A stretch of DNA of 64,000 nt from Streptomyces sp. NRRL WC-3618. Its GTDB lineage: Bacteria; Actinomycetota; Actinomycetes; Streptomycetales; Streptomycetaceae. Positions 1 to 10,304 of the stretch are shown in pieces. Every line of letters starts with the position of its first letter. Positions within the stretch are counted from its first letter, which is position 1. The position numbers and the translations under genes are program-made. The stretch is taken from positions 124,001 to 188,000 of the forward strand of contig NZ_LGDW01000001.1 in assembly GCF_001280005.1 (NCBI RefSeq), given 5' to 3'. The notes under the pieces are model-generated. The model did not search any database. It saw only the letters and a list, made by a program, of their open reading frames with translations, and was not told where the DNA came from.

Positions 1-744
1 CTCCTTGAGCGCCGAGTACAGCGCCTCCTCGTCGACGATCCCACCGCGCGCGGCGTTCACGATCCGCACCGACGGCTTGACCTTGTGCAGCGCCTCGTGA
101 CCGATGAGACCGACCGTCTCGGGGGTCTTGGGCAGGTGCACGGTGATGAAGTCGGAGACTTCCAGCAGCTCGTCGAGGGTGAGGACCTTGACACCCATCT
201 GCGCGGCCCGGGCAGGCTGGATGTAGGGGTCGTAGGCGACGACCTTCATGCCGAACGCCGACATGCGCTGGGCGACCAGCGCGCCGATGCGTCCGAGGCC
301 GACGACACCGAGGGTCTTCTCGGCCAGCTCGACGCCGGTGTACTTCGAACGCTTCCACTCGCCGTTCTTCAGCGCGGAGTTGGCCTGCGGGATGTGGCGC
401 GCGGTGGCCAGCAGCAGACCGCAGGCGAGCTCGGCGGCGGTGACGATGTTCGAGGTGGGCGCGTTGACGACCATCACGCCGGCCTTGGTGGCGGCGGAGA
501 CGTCCACGTTGTCCAGGCCGACACCGGCTCGCGCGACGACCTTCAGCTTGCGGGCGGCGGCGACCGCCTCGGCGTCGACCTTGGTGGCCGAGCGGATCAG
601 GATGGCGTCGACGTCGGCGATGGCGGGGAGCAGTTCGGCTCGGTCCGCTCCGTTGCAGTGCCGGATCTCGAAGTCCGGGCCGAGCGCGTCGACAGTCGCG
701 GGCGACAGCTCTTCAGCGATGAGTACGACAGGTTTCGAGCTCAC
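1..744 (-). CDS. serA: D-3-phosphoglycerate dehydrogenase, N-terminal part (cut by window edge)
   Basis: First enzyme of serine synthesis; oxidises 3-phosphoglycerate to 3-phosphohydroxypyruvate with NAD. The GTG start gives VSSKPVVLIAEELSPATVDA, typical of actinobacterial SerA. The 248 codons seen cover the substrate domain and the NAD-binding domain; the C-terminal regulatory domains lie outside the window. It is the last gene of the minus-strand ilvB-ilvN-ilvC-serA group, but the terminator after ilvC and the roughly 250-bp gap suggest its own promoter. I saw no clear promoter hexamers. The family call is secure. Confidence 0.95.
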   Translation of the reverse strand, partial: MSSKPVVLIAEELSPATVDALGPDFEIRHCNGADRAELLPAIADVDAILIRSATKVDAEAVAAARKLKVVARAGVGLDNVDVSAATKAGVMVVNAPTSNIVTAAELACGLLLATARHIPQANSALKNGEWKRSKYTGVELAEKTLGVVGLGRIGALVAQRMSAFGMKVVAYDPYIQPARAAQMGVKVLTLDELLEVSDFITVHLPKTPETVGLIGHEALHKVKPSVRIVNAARGGIVDEEALYSALKE

Positions 745-957
745 GTGTGTCCTCACTCAGTCCTATGCGGACGGCCGTCCCGACGGCCGCAGGCGGTGGA
801 GGGGCTACCGCGTTGGAGACGCACGACGCTGTGGGCCTGACGCGTATGTAGTACGGCAGTGTAGTGGCGCGGCGAAGGCGTCCGGCGCCCCTGCGGAAGG
901 ATCACTCATCCGTGGGCGGCCTACGCGGACAAGGCCTTACCCAGGGTTCGGAAACGA

Positions 958-979
958 GGCCGCGGCATGCGCCGCGGCC
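958..979 (-). terminator. Intrinsic terminator after ilvC
   Basis: Perfect 9-bp inverted repeat GGCCGCGGC / GCCGCGGCC with a 4-nt ATGC loop, 15 bp past the ilvC stop. Reading on the minus strand it is followed by a short T-containing stretch. It probably ends ilv transcription before serA. Confidence 0.6.
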
Positions 980-994
980 CCCGCCCCTCAGGGC

Positions 995-2101
<1,107 letters not shown>

Positions 2102-2111
2102 TCATCCGCGG

Positions 2112-2639
2112 TTACGCCGACCGGTCGAGGGCCCGCAGCGACCGGTCGGTGATCGAGCGCGCGCCGCGCCCGATCGCGATCGTGCCGGACTGCACCAGTT
2201 CCTTGATGCCGTACGGCTCCAGCATCTTGAGCATGGCGGACAGCTTGTCGCTGCTGCCGGTGGCCTCGATGGTGACGGCCTCCGGGGAGACGTCGACCGT
2301 CTTGGCGCGGAAGAGCTGGACGATCTCGACGATCTGGGAGCGCGTCTCGTTGTCCGCGCGCACCTTCACCAGAACGAGTTCACGCTGAACGGCCGAGCCG
2401 GATTCCAGTTCGACGATCTTCAGCACGTTGACGAGCTTGTTGAGCTGCTTGGTCACCTGTTCGAGGGGAAGTGCCTCGATCACGTTGACCACGATGGTGA
2501 TGCGGGAGATCTCGGGGTGCTCGGTGACGCCGACGGCGAGCGAGTCGATGTTGAAGCCGCGCCGGGAGAACAGGGCGGTGATCCGGGCGAGGACACCTGG
2601 CTTGTTCTCGACGAGGACGGAGAGGGTGTGCTTGGACAT
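2112..2639 (-). CDS. ilvN: Acetolactate synthase, small (regulatory) subunit
   Basis: Valine-sensing regulatory subunit that activates the catalytic subunit IlvB and confers feedback inhibition. 175 aa from the ATG giving MSKHTLSVLVENKPGVLARI. The N-terminal ACT domain has the expected NKPGVLARI and FNIDSLAVG segments, and the second half is the ACT-like C-terminal domain. A longer in-frame reading upstream runs into ilvB and is not real. It starts 20 bp after the ilvB stop, so the two are co-transcribed and made as partners. Confidence 0.96.
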   Translation of the reverse strand: MSKHTLSVLVENKPGVLARITALFSRRGFNIDSLAVGVTEHPEISRITIVVNVIEALPLEQVTKQLNKLVNVLKIVELESGSAVQRELVLVKVRADNETRSQIVEIVQLFRAKTVDVSPEAVTIEATGSSDKLSAMLKMLEPYGIKELVQSGTIAIGRGARSITDRSLRALDRSA

Positions 2640-2659
2640 GTCTTGGGGATCTTCCTCGC

Positions 2660-4513
2660 TCAGTCGTCTTCGTTGTCGCCGAAGTCGGGGCGGACGTCCC
2701 GGGCGGCCATGATCTCGTCGTTGGAGGTGCCGGCGGCGACCATCGGCCACACCATGGCGTCCTCGTGGACGATGAAGTCGATCACCACGGGGCGGTCGTT
2801 GACCGAGTTCGCCTCCTCGATGACCTTGTCGAGGTCTTCCGGGGACTCGCAGCGGATCGCGTAGCAGCCCATCGCCTCGGACAGCTTCACGAAGTCGGGG
2901 ACGCGGGTGCCCTTGGCGTCCGGATTGACGTCGTTGGGGCCGGAGTGCAGCACGGTGTTGGAGTACCGCTGGTTGTAGAACAGGGTCTGCCACTGGCGGA
3001 CCATCCCGAGGGCGCCGTTGTTGATGATGGCGACCTTGATCGGGATGTTGTTGAGCGCGCAGGTGGTGAGTTCCTGGTTGGTCATCTGGAAGCAGCCGTC
3101 ACCGTCGATCGCCCAGACCGTACGGTCCGGGGCGCCGGCCTTGGCTCCCATCGCGGCCGGGACCGCGTATCCCATCGTCCCGGCGCCGCCGGAGTTCAGC
3201 CAGGTCGCGGGCTTCTCGTACTGGATGTAATGCGCGGCCCACATCTGGTGCTGGCCGACGCCCGCCGTGAAGATCGTGCCCTCGGGCGCGAGCTGTCCGA
3301 TGCGCTCGATGACCTGCTGGGGCGAGAGCGAGCCGTTGTCGGGCTGCTCATAGCCGAGCGGGTAGGTCTCGCGCCAGCGGTTGAGGTCCTTCCACCACGC
3401 GGTGTAGTCGCCGGTCTGGCCCTCGCTGTGCTCCTTCTGCACGGCCTGGACCAGGTCGGCGATGACCTCGCGGGCGTCTCCGACGATCGGGACGTCGACG
3501 GCCCGGTTCTTGCCGATCTCCGCCGGGTCGACGTCGGCGTGGACGATCTTGGCGTACGGGGCGAAGCTGGACAGCTTGCCGGTGACGCGGTCGTCGAAGC
3601 GGGCTCCGAGGGCGACGATCAGGTCGGCCTTCTGCAACGCGGTGACGGCGGTGACCGCACCGTGCATGCCCGGCATTCCCACGTGCAGCGGGTGACTGTC
3701 GGGGAATGCGCCGAGCGCCATCAGTGTGGTGGTGACGGGCGCTCCGGTGAGCTCGGCGAGAACCTTGAGCTCGGCGGTGGCCTGCGCCTTCATGACGCCG
3801 CCACCCACGTACAGGACGGGCCGCTTGGCGCTGGTGATCAGTTTCGCGGCCTCGCGGATCTGCTTGGCGTGCGGCTTGGTCACCGGGCGGTAGCCGGGCA
3901 GGTCCTGCTGCGGCGGCCAGGAGAACGTCGTCTGCGCCTGCAGGATGTCCTTCGGGATGTCCACGAGGACCGGTCCCGGCCGGCCGGTGGAGGCGATGTG
4001 GAACGCCTCGGCGATCGCCTTCGGGATGTCCTCGGCCCTGGTGACCAGGAAGCTGTGCTTGGTGATCGGCATGGTGATGCCGACGATGTCCGCCTCCTGG
4101 AAGGCGTCCGTGCCGATCGCCTTGGAGACGACCTGGCCGGTGATCGCGACCAGCGGCACCGAGTCCATCATCGCGTCCGCGATCGGTGTGACCAGGTTGG
4201 TGGCACCCGGGCCCGAGGTGGCCATGCACACGCCGACCTTGCCGGTGGCCTGCGCGTAGCCGGTGGCCGCGTGGCCGGCGCCCTGCTCGTGCCGGACGAG
4301 CACGTGCCGCACACGCGTGGAGTCCATCAGCGGGTCGTACGCGGGAAGGATCGTGCCGCCGGGAATGCCGAATACCGTCTCGGCCCCGACCTCCTCAAGC
4401 GAGCGGATGAGGGACTTCGCTCCCGTGACGTGCTCGGGTGCGGACTGCTGTCCTCCGGAACGGGGCCGCGGCTGCGGGTGATGGGCCCCGGTGGCCTGCT
4501 CGGTCATCGGCAT
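2660..4513 (-). CDS. ilvB: Acetolactate synthase, large (catalytic) subunit
   Basis: Thiamine-diphosphate enzyme that joins two pyruvates (or pyruvate and 2-ketobutyrate) in branched-chain amino acid synthesis. 617 aa. The N-terminal domain has VFGIPGG with the catalytic glutamate in [20 protein letters not shown]. The FAD-binding middle domain includes [10 protein letters not shown]. The C-terminal ThDP motif runs from GDGCFQM to the NN pair in [10 protein letters not shown]. The first 30 residues are a poorly conserved, proline-rich extension; a second ATG lies two codons downstream. Expression is probably set by the leader peptide and attenuator just upstream. Confidence 0.97.
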   Translation of the reverse strand: MPMTEQATGAHHPQPRPRSGGQQSAPEHVTGAKSLIRSLEEVGAETVFGIPGGTILPAYDPLMDSTRVRHVLVRHEQGAGHAATGYAQATGKVGVCMATSGPGATNLVTPIADAMMDSVPLVAITGQVVSKAIGTDAFQEADIVGITMPITKHSFLVTRAEDIPKAIAEAFHIASTGRPGPVLVDIPKDILQAQTTFSWPPQQDLPGYRPVTKPHAKQIREAAKLITSAKRPVLYVGGGVMKAQATAELKVLAELTGAPVTTTLMALGAFPDSHPLHVGMPGMHGAVTAVTALQKADLIVALGARFDDRVTGKLSSFAPYAKIVHADVDPAEIGKNRAVDVPIVGDAREVIADLVQAVQKEHSEGQTGDYTAWWKDLNRWRETYPLGYEQPDNGSLSPQQVIERIGQLAPEGTIFTAGVGQHQMWAAHYIQYEKPATWLNSGGAGTMGYAVPAAMGAKAGAPDRTVWAIDGDGCFQMTNQELTTCALNNIPIKVAIINNGALGMVRQWQTLFYNQRYSNTVLHSGPNDVNPDAKGTRVPDFVKLSEAMGCYAIRCESPEDLDKVIEEANSVNDRPVVIDFIVHEDAMVWPMVAAGTSNDEIMAARDVRPDFGDNEDD

Positions 4514-4596
4514 TCTCTTCTCGATGCTGAGGGTTTTTGCGAGGTTTGTGCGGTGTGCGTTGCGATTGCGTCACTGTTCGACCGGTTCCGGTGCAA

Positions 4597-4631
4597 CAAA
4601 AAACCCCTCGTGCCGTGAGGCAAGCGAGGGG
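4597..4631 (-). terminator. Attenuator hairpin in the ilvB leader
   Basis: Read on the minus strand: CCCCTCG stem, inner TTGCC/GGCA pairing, CGAGGGG, then a run of six T residues. It sits between the leader peptide stop and the ilvB start, the position of a classical amino-acid attenuator. Stalling of ribosomes on the Ile-Leu-Val-Leu codons of the leader peptide would be expected to prevent its formation. Confidence 0.8.
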
Positions 4632-4687
4632 AGCGCGCCGGGTGCGGTCGCTGGAGGTTCCGGGTCCGTCCGAAACGTTCACCAGCG

Positions 4688-4729
4688 TCAGCCGACGCGC
4701 TTTCCAAGTACGAGAATTCGGGTGCGCAT
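4688..4729 (-). CDS. ilvB leader peptide MRTRILVLGKRVG
   Basis: 13-codon ORF ending in TGA. It carries consecutive Ile, Leu, Val and Leu codons, the three end-products of the pathway it precedes. It lies about 60 nt before the attenuator stem. No strong ribosome-binding site is visible and only about 7 nt separate it from the proposed -10, so it may be translated from a nearly leaderless transcript. Leader-peptide attenuation of ilv genes is established in actinobacteria. Confidence 0.85.
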   Translation of the reverse strand: MRTRILVLGKRVG

Positions 4730-4736
4730 GGGGTCG

Positions 4737-4766
4737 ACCCTCCCCCCGGCACACACCGACTGTCAA
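4737..4766 (-). promoter_or_regulatory. Candidate ilvB promoter
   Basis: Minus-strand TTGACA (4761-4766), an 18-bp spacer, then GAGGGT (4737-4742), a weak -10. The -35 overlaps the stop codon of the upstream cdgC gene. Placement just before the leader peptide supports it; the -10 is poor. Confidence 0.5.
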
Positions 4767-7700
4767 GTGGGTGGGACGGGAGTCTCATTATGTGAGCGGA
4801 GGGCCGTTCCGCCTCCGAAAACAGCGGGCACACCCGTACTTGTGTACACCCCGGAGCCGCCCCCCGCGAACGCGGGCTCGGCCGGACCATTCGGCACCGG
4901 ATAGCGGCCGGTGGACAGGGCCCGGCGCAGCCGGTACTCGTCCAGCGGCGCGGAGAAGGCCATGCCCTGGCCGTGCGTGCAACCCATCGCACGCAGGGCG
5001 ACCACCTGCTCCGGCAGGTCCACCCCGTCGGCGACGGACTGGAGCCCCAGATCGTTGGCGATTCTGAGCAGCCCGCCGGTGATCTTGTGCAGCTGCGGCG
5101 ACTCGACGACGCCCTCGACCAGACCGCGGTCGAGTTTCAGTACGTCGACGGGGAGCCGCCGCAGCGCCGTGATCGCCGCGTAGCCGCTGCCGAAGCCGTC
5201 CAGCGCGATCCGTACGCCGAGCAGCCGGAAGGCGTTCAGGCGGCGCTCCAGCTCGTCCAGGGAGACCCGGGGGTCGGTGTCCGCGAGTTCGATCTCCAGG
5301 GCGCCCGTGGGGAGCCCGTGGCGGGTCAGCAGGGTCTCGATCGACCCGAGGGGCAGGGAGCGGTCGAGGATCCGGTGGGCGCTCATCCGGACGGCGACGG
5401 GGACGGCGAGCCCGGTCGCGGCGCGTTCGGCGGCCAGTTCTACGGCCTCCTCCAGCATCCAGCGGTCCAGGTCGGCGGTCTTGTCGCCGTCCTCGGTGAC
5501 GCGCAGGAACTCGGCGGGCGTGAAGAGGACACCCTGGGAGGAGCGCCATCGCGCCTGGGCGGAGACCGAGGTGATCCTGCCGCTGTCCAGCGCCACCACG
5601 GGCTGGTGCAGCAGCGCGAACTCGCCGTCGTGCAGAGCGGCACGCAGGCGCGTGGCCAGTTCCGCCTTCCGTGCGACGTCCTGCTGCATCTGGGGCGCGT
5701 AGAGCTCGACGCGCCCCTTGCCGGAGGCCTTGGCGCGGTACATCGCCAGGTCGGCGTTGCGCAGCAGCTCGCCCGCGCCGAGGCCGGGCTCCGCGAAGGC
5801 GACGCCGATGGAGGCGTTGACCCGGACATCGTTGCCGTTGATCTCGTACGGCTGCGAGAGGGTGAGGCGCAGCCTGTTGGCCAGTTCCATTATGTGGCGT
5901 TCACGCGCGCCGCGGTCCCGGGTGCCGTCGCCGACGATCAGGGCGGCGAACTCGTCACCGCCGAGCCGCGAGGCGGTGTCCCCGTACCGGACGGCGTCGT
6001 GGAGCCTGCGGGCGGCCTGGACGAGGAGTTCGTCCCCGGCCTGGTGCCCGATGGTGTCGTTGACGGCCTTGAAGCCGTCGAGATCGATGAAGAGGACGGC
6101 CGTGCCGCGGTCGGTGGAGCGGCGGCCGGACAGGGCCTGCTGCACGCGCTGGGTGAACAGCGCGCGGTTGGGCAGGTCGGTGAGCGGGTCGTGCTCGGCG
6201 TTGTGCTGCAACTGTGCCTGGAGCCGCACTCGCTCGGTGACGTCCCGGCTGTTGAAGATGAGGCCGCCGTGGTGCCGGTTGACCGTGGACTCCACGTTCA
6301 GCCAGCCTCCGCCGCTCTCGGTTTCGGTCGATCGGGAGGTGCCCCCACCGCCGGCCTTGAAGCGGCACTCGATGCGGGTGGTGGGTTCGTCGTCGGGGCT
6401 GGCGGCGAGGAAGCGGCGCAGTTCGTGCACCACGCAGCCCAGGTCCTCCGGATGGATGAGATGGGCCAGTTCGGTGCCGACGAGCTCCTCCGCGGACCGT
6501 CCGTAGACCCCCGCGGCGGCCGGGCTGACGTACCGGAGCATCCCGCTCGGGGCGGCGATCATGATGACGTCGCTCGAGCCCTGCACCAGGGAGCGGAAGT
6601 GGTTCTCCTTCTGCGCCAGCTCCTGGGTGAGGGTGATGTTGTCGAGCAGCATGATGCCCTGGCGCACCACGAGCGCGAGGACGACGGCGCCCGCGGTGAT
6701 GAGCACCACACGGTCGGGGCTGCGGCCGTTGAGCACGTTGTAGAGGATGCCCAGCGTGCACACGGCGGCGGCCAGATACGGCGTGAGCGCGGCCAGCGAA
6801 CCGGTGACGGGCCGGTTGACCGGATACCGGCCGTGATCGCCTCCGGGTGCGGGCGCAGACCCCTGCCCGGGGGCCGGCGCGTGGCTCTGGCGGGGTACGG
6901 GCCGGGGCCCGCCGGGCCTGCCCGGGTGCTGTCGCCCGGGTCGATGTTCGTGCACCACGCGCGTGTGCCCCTCGGATGTACCCGGGCCGCCCTGGCCGGA
7001 GTCGACCCATGGCGCGTACGCCAGCAGCAGCGAGCCGGCGAACCAGCCCGCGTCGAGCAACTGGCCCGAGTGGTAGCTGTTGTGCATGAGGGGCGAGGTG
7101 AACAGGGCGTCGCAGCCCACGGTCAGGGCGAGCGCGCCGATCGCGGTGTTGGCGGCGGAGCGGCTCGCCGTGGAGCGCCGGAAGTGCAGCGCCAGGATCA
7201 TGCTGACGAGGGCGATGTCGAGCAGGGGGTAGGCCAGCGACAGCGCGGCGTGCGCGACGCTCGGCCCGTCGAACCTCGCCGCCTGGGCCAGGGCGAGGCT
7301 CCAGGACAGGGTGAGCAGCGAACCGCCGATCAGCCAGGCGTCGAGGACCATGCAGACCCAGCCGGCCTTGGTCACCGGCCGCTTGGCGAGGACCAGGAGT
7401 CCCACGATGGCGGGCGGGGCGAAGCACAGGAAGAACAGGTCGGCGAAGCTCGGGCTCGGCACATCCCGCTGGAGCACGACCTCGTACCAGCCCCAGACGA
7501 GGTTGCCCAGGGAGGCCATGGCGGAGGACAGCGCGAAGAGTAGCCAGGCGGGTCGAAAGCGGATCCGGCGCCGGGCGTAGAGGAAACAGGACACGGCCGC
7601 GGCGGCCGCCGCGGCGCTCAGCCCGAAGTCGCCCATGATCAGGGCGAGTCGGGGCGACCCCCAGCCGAGCGCGGAGCCGACGGCGTATCCCGCGCACACC

Positions 7701-7987
7701 AGGGCGAATACGAGCTGCGTGACCAGGCTCGCGCCTCTACCGGAGACCGGTCGGCGCGCCAACAGTGTCCCGGGGGAACTCACCGGACGCTCCGGGCCCG
7801 CGCCGTGCCCGTGTCCCGCGTGCCCCGGTGCGCCAGGTGCACGGCGGGGGCGGGGTGCGTGGAGTGGTCGTGCCGTCGGCGAACGCTGTGCCGGCGGTGC
7901 TGGTGATGGCTGCTGTGACCGCGTCTGCCCGCGGTCGTGCGCCAGGGTTGCCGTCGGCGGCCCCGCCGCGTCGGATCGTTCGTCCAT
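4763..7987 (-). CDS. cdgC: Membrane PAS-GGDEF-EAL protein, CdgC-like
   Basis: Cyclic di-GMP metabolism at the membrane. 1074 aa from the ATG giving MDERSDAAG; upstream GTG and TTG starts are possible. After a disordered basic/proline-rich tail come about eight to ten membrane segments, a PAS domain (HFRSLVQGSSDVIMIAAPSG onward), a GGDEF domain with intact RLGGDEF and an RxxD inhibitory site (RYGD) five residues before it, and an EAL domain. The EAL signature is degenerate: the EAL triad reads AQA, DDFG is DGFG, and EGVE is DGVD. This predicts a diguanylate cyclase with a dead phosphodiesterase domain. From memory, CdgC (SCO5511) sits at this place next to ilvB in S. coelicolor. Confidence 0.88.
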   Translation of the reverse strand: MDERSDAAGPPTATLAHDRGQTRSQQPSPAPPAQRSPTARPLHAPRPRRAPGAPGHAGHGHGAGPERPVSSPGTLLARRPVSGRGASLVTQLVFALVCAGYAVGSALGWGSPRLALIMGDFGLSAAAAAAAVSCFLYARRRIRFRPAWLLFALSSAMASLGNLVWGWYEVVLQRDVPSPSFADLFFLCFAPPAIVGLLVLAKRPVTKAGWVCMVLDAWLIGGSLLTLSWSLALAQAARFDGPSVAHAALSLAYPLLDIALVSMILALHFRRSTASRSAANTAIGALALTVGCDALFTSPLMHNSYHSGQLLDAGWFAGSLLLAYAPWVDSGQGGPGTSEGHTRVVHEHRPGRQHPGRPGGPRPVPRQSHAPAPGQGSAPAPGGDHGRYPVNRPVTGSLAALTPYLAAAVCTLGILYNVLNGRSPDRVVLITAGAVVLALVVRQGIMLLDNITLTQELAQKENHFRSLVQGSSDVIMIAAPSGMLRYVSPAAAGVYGRSAEELVGTELAHLIHPEDLGCVVHELRRFLAASPDDEPTTRIECRFKAGGGGTSRSTETESGGGWLNVESTVNRHHGGLIFNSRDVTERVRLQAQLQHNAEHDPLTDLPNRALFTQRVQQALSGRRSTDRGTAVLFIDLDGFKAVNDTIGHQAGDELLVQAARRLHDAVRYGDTASRLGGDEFAALIVGDGTRDRGARERHIMELANRLRLTLSQPYEINGNDVRVNASIGVAFAEPGLGAGELLRNADLAMYRAKASGKGRVELYAPQMQQDVARKAELATRLRAALHDGEFALLHQPVVALDSGRITSVSAQARWRSSQGVLFTPAEFLRVTEDGDKTADLDRWMLEEAVELAAERAATGLAVPVAVRMSAHRILDRSLPLGSIETLLTRHGLPTGALEIELADTDPRVSLDELERRLNAFRLLGVRIALDGFGSGYAAITALRRLPVDVLKLDRGLVEGVVESPQLHKITGGLLRIANDLGLQSVADGVDLPEQVVALRAMGCTHGQGMAFSAPLDEYRLRRALSTGRYPVPNGPAEPAFAGGGSGVYTSTGVPAVFGGGTALRSHNETPVPPT

Positions 7988-8185
7988 TGGCCGTGCATCG
8001 CCCGTCGCCCCCCTCACAGTCTGCAATGTCCATCCCCGGCGCCGATCGTTGCGCGGCGCAGCCCCTGTCGGGACGATACACCAGTCTCGTCACTCAGGGA
8101 CATAGTTCCTCTACTCTCCGTAACGACAAGTGGCGGCAGCGACACACCCCGCATCCGAGGGAATGCGGAGGGTGTCCGAAGTGGA

Positions 8186-9136
8186 TCAGGCGTCGCCCGC
8201 CCCCGTCGTAAGGATCACGTTCCGCAGCGGTTCCTGGTTCAGGAAGCGGCCGAGCTGGTCCACCAGCAGCCGATCGGCGCGTGGCCGGAACGCGGATGTC
8301 GGGCCGCCGACATGCGGGCTGATGAGCACGCCGGGCGCCTGCCACAAGGGATGTGCCGGAGGCAACGGCTCCGGATCGGTGACGTCGAGGGCGGCCGTGA
8401 GGCGCCCCGATTGCAGCTCGGCCAGCAGCGCCTCGGTGTCGACGACGGGCCCCCTGGCCACGTTCACGAGGAGCGCGCCGTCCTTCATCCGCGCCAGGAA
8501 CTCGGCGTCCACCAGCCCTCTTGTCTGATCGGTGAGGGGCGTCGCGAGGATCACGATGTCGGCCTCGGGCAGGAGGGCGGGCAGTTCGGTGAGCGGATGC
8601 ACCGGTCCGCGCGCCGTGGTGCGCTCAGAGCGCGCGACGCGCGCCACCCGCGTGAGCTCGAAGGGCGCGAGCCGGTCCTCGATGGCGGCGCCGATGGAGC
8701 CGTAGCCGACGATGAGGGCGGTCTTGTCGGCGAGCGCCGGCCGGAACCCGCCCAGCCACTCCCCCTTGTCCTGCGCCCGCACGAAGTCGGGGATGCCGCG
8801 CAGCGAGGCCAGGATCAGGGTGAGGGCGAGCTCGCCGGTGCTCGCCTCGTGCACCCCGCGCGCGTTGCACAGCCGTACGCCCGGGCGCAGGTGCCCGAGC
8901 CCTGGCAGGACGTTGTCGACGCCGGCGGACAGCGTCTGGAGAACCTGGACGTGGGTCATGTCCGGCAGGGGACGTACGCAGAGCTCGACGGGCTTCATGT
9001 ACGGGACGACGTAGAAGGCGCAGTCGGCCGGGTTCCCGGGGTAGTCGTGATCGCCGTTCCAGAAGAGGTAACGGGGGCCGTCGGGGAGGCCCTTGACCTC
9101 CTCCGGCGGGATGGGGAGCCACACGTCAGCAGTCAT
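8186..9136 (-). CDS. D-isomer-specific 2-hydroxyacid dehydrogenase
   Basis: NAD(P)-dependent reductase or dehydrogenase of 2-keto/2-hydroxyacids; the substrate is unknown. 316 aa from the ATG giving MTADVWLPI. The Rossmann motif is GYGSIGAAIEDRL, the substrate arginine lies in VARGPVVDTEALL, and the catalytic histidine in SPHVGG. It is shorter and more divergent than SerA, nearer the glyoxylate/hydroxypyruvate reductase branch. No ribosome-binding site is visible, so a leaderless start is possible. It is transcribed divergently from the adjacent aldo/keto reductase. Confidence 0.88.
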   Translation of the reverse strand: MTADVWLPIPPEEVKGLPDGPRYLFWNGDHDYPGNPADCAFYVVPYMKPVELCVRPLPDMTHVQVLQTLSAGVDNVLPGLGHLRPGVRLCNARGVHEASTGELALTLILASLRGIPDFVRAQDKGEWLGGFRPALADKTALIVGYGSIGAAIEDRLAPFELTRVARVARSERTTARGPVHPLTELPALLPEADIVILATPLTDQTRGLVDAEFLARMKDGALLVNVARGPVVDTEALLAELQSGRLTAALDVTDPEPLPPAHPLWQAPGVLISPHVGGPTSAFRPRADRLLVDQLGRFLNQEPLRNVILTTGAGDA

Positions 9137-9212
9137 GGTCACGAGCGTAGGCGAACCCCTGTGCGTACAGAGGTTAGGTTTGGGGTGCAAGGAGAGAGAG
9201 GTTCACGACCAG

Positions 9213-10211
9213 GTGGAGCGCAGGACGATCGGCGCGGCGGCGCTCGAAGTGGGGGCCGTGGGCCTCGGGTGCATGCCGATGAGCTGTGCCTACAGCGCTT
9301 CTCGGCAGCGTGGCGAGGAGTCGGTGCGAGCTGTGCACCGGGCCCTGGACGAGGGCTCGTCGCTGCTGGACACCGCCGACATGTACGGCCCGTTCACCAA
9401 CGAGCTGCTGGTGGGGCGGGTGTTGAGGCAGCGGCGTGCGGACGCCTTCGTGTCGACGAAGGTCGGTCTGCTGGTGGGCGATCAGCACATCGTGGCCAAC
9501 GGCCGCCCGGGATACGTGAAACGGGCCTGCGACGCCTCGCTCCGCCGCCTCCAGACGGATGTCATCGACCTCTACCACCTGCATCGCGCGGACCCGGAGG
9601 TGCCCGTCGAGGAGACGTGGGGCGCCCTGGCGGAACTCGTACAGGCGGGAAAGGTACGGGCGTTGGGGCTGTCCGCGATGGGCGCGCGGGCCGGGCGCCG
9701 GTCGGCGGGCGGTCTGCACGACGCGACGGTCCGTCAACTGGAGCGGGTGCAGCAGGTGTTCCCGGTCAGCGTGGTGCAGGCCGAGCTGTCGGTGTGGTCG
9801 AGGGAGGCGCTGGAGACGCTGCTGCCGTGGTGTGCGGCGCGCGGGATCGGCTTCCTGGCGGCGATGCCGCTGGGCAACGGCTTCCTGACCGGGACGCTGA
9901 CCCCGGGCGAGGGCTTCGAACGGGAGGACCTCCGCGCCCGCCACCCCCGGTTCACGGCCGAGATGATGGCCGCGAACCAGCCGATCGTGGCCGGCCTGCG
10001 CCGGGTCGCGGCACGGATCGGTCCGGACGTCTCCCCGGCCGAGGTGGCACTGGCGTGGGTGCTCGCGCAGGGCCGGCACGTGGTGCCCGTACCGGGGGCG
10101 AAGCACGAACGGTGGGTGGCGCAGAACGCGCGGGCGGCGCGCCTGCGGCTGTCGCCGACGGACCTGGCCGAGGTGGCGGGCCTGCCCAGGGCGCAGGGGT
10201 CGTGGGACTAG
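9213..10211 (+). CDS. Aldo/keto reductase
   Basis: NADPH-dependent oxidoreductase of the TIM-barrel AKR superfamily, 332 aa. The tetrad residues are visible: Asp and Tyr in LLDTADMYGP, Lys in VSTKVGL, His in YHLHRADP. The C-terminal NADPH-binding part has the usual IPVPGAK-type element (VVPVPGAKHERWV). The GTG start (VERRTIG) is chosen because it begins the first barrel strand; the purine-rich sequence upstream lies about 11 nt away. The substrate cannot be told from sequence. Confidence 0.9.
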   Translation: MERRTIGAAALEVGAVGLGCMPMSCAYSASRQRGEESVRAVHRALDEGSSLLDTADMYGPFTNELLVGRVLRQRRADAFVSTKVGLLVGDQHIVANGRPGYVKRACDASLRRLQTDVIDLYHLHRADPEVPVEETWGALAELVQAGKVRALGLSAMGARAGRRSAGGLHDATVRQLERVQQVFPVSVVQAELSVWSREALETLLPWCAARGIGFLAAMPLGNGFLTGTLTPGEGFEREDLRARHPRFTAEMMAANQPIVAGLRRVAARIGPDVSPAEVALAWVLAQGRHVVPVPGAKHERWVAQNARAARLRLSPTDLAEVAGLPRAQGSWD

Positions 10212-10304
10212 GACGACCCAGACCGGCATCAGGCTCGGCGGATCGGGAACTCGTGGGGCGCGGACGAGGTATGACAGGGAGAACCCCGTCGCGTCGAAGG
10301 GACC

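Noticed and set aside
85..840. Long plus-strand ORFs over serA, ilvC and ilvB
   Set aside because: They are antisense shadows of high-GC genes on the minus strand, which carry full family motifs.
745..957. Riboswitch upstream of serA
   Set aside because: The 210-bp leader shows no recognisable riboswitch core or terminator/antiterminator pair.
4504..4992. 162-codon minus-strand ORF upstream of ilvB
   Set aside because: It overlaps the cdgC end, the leader peptide and the attenuator in a different frame with no protein-like features.
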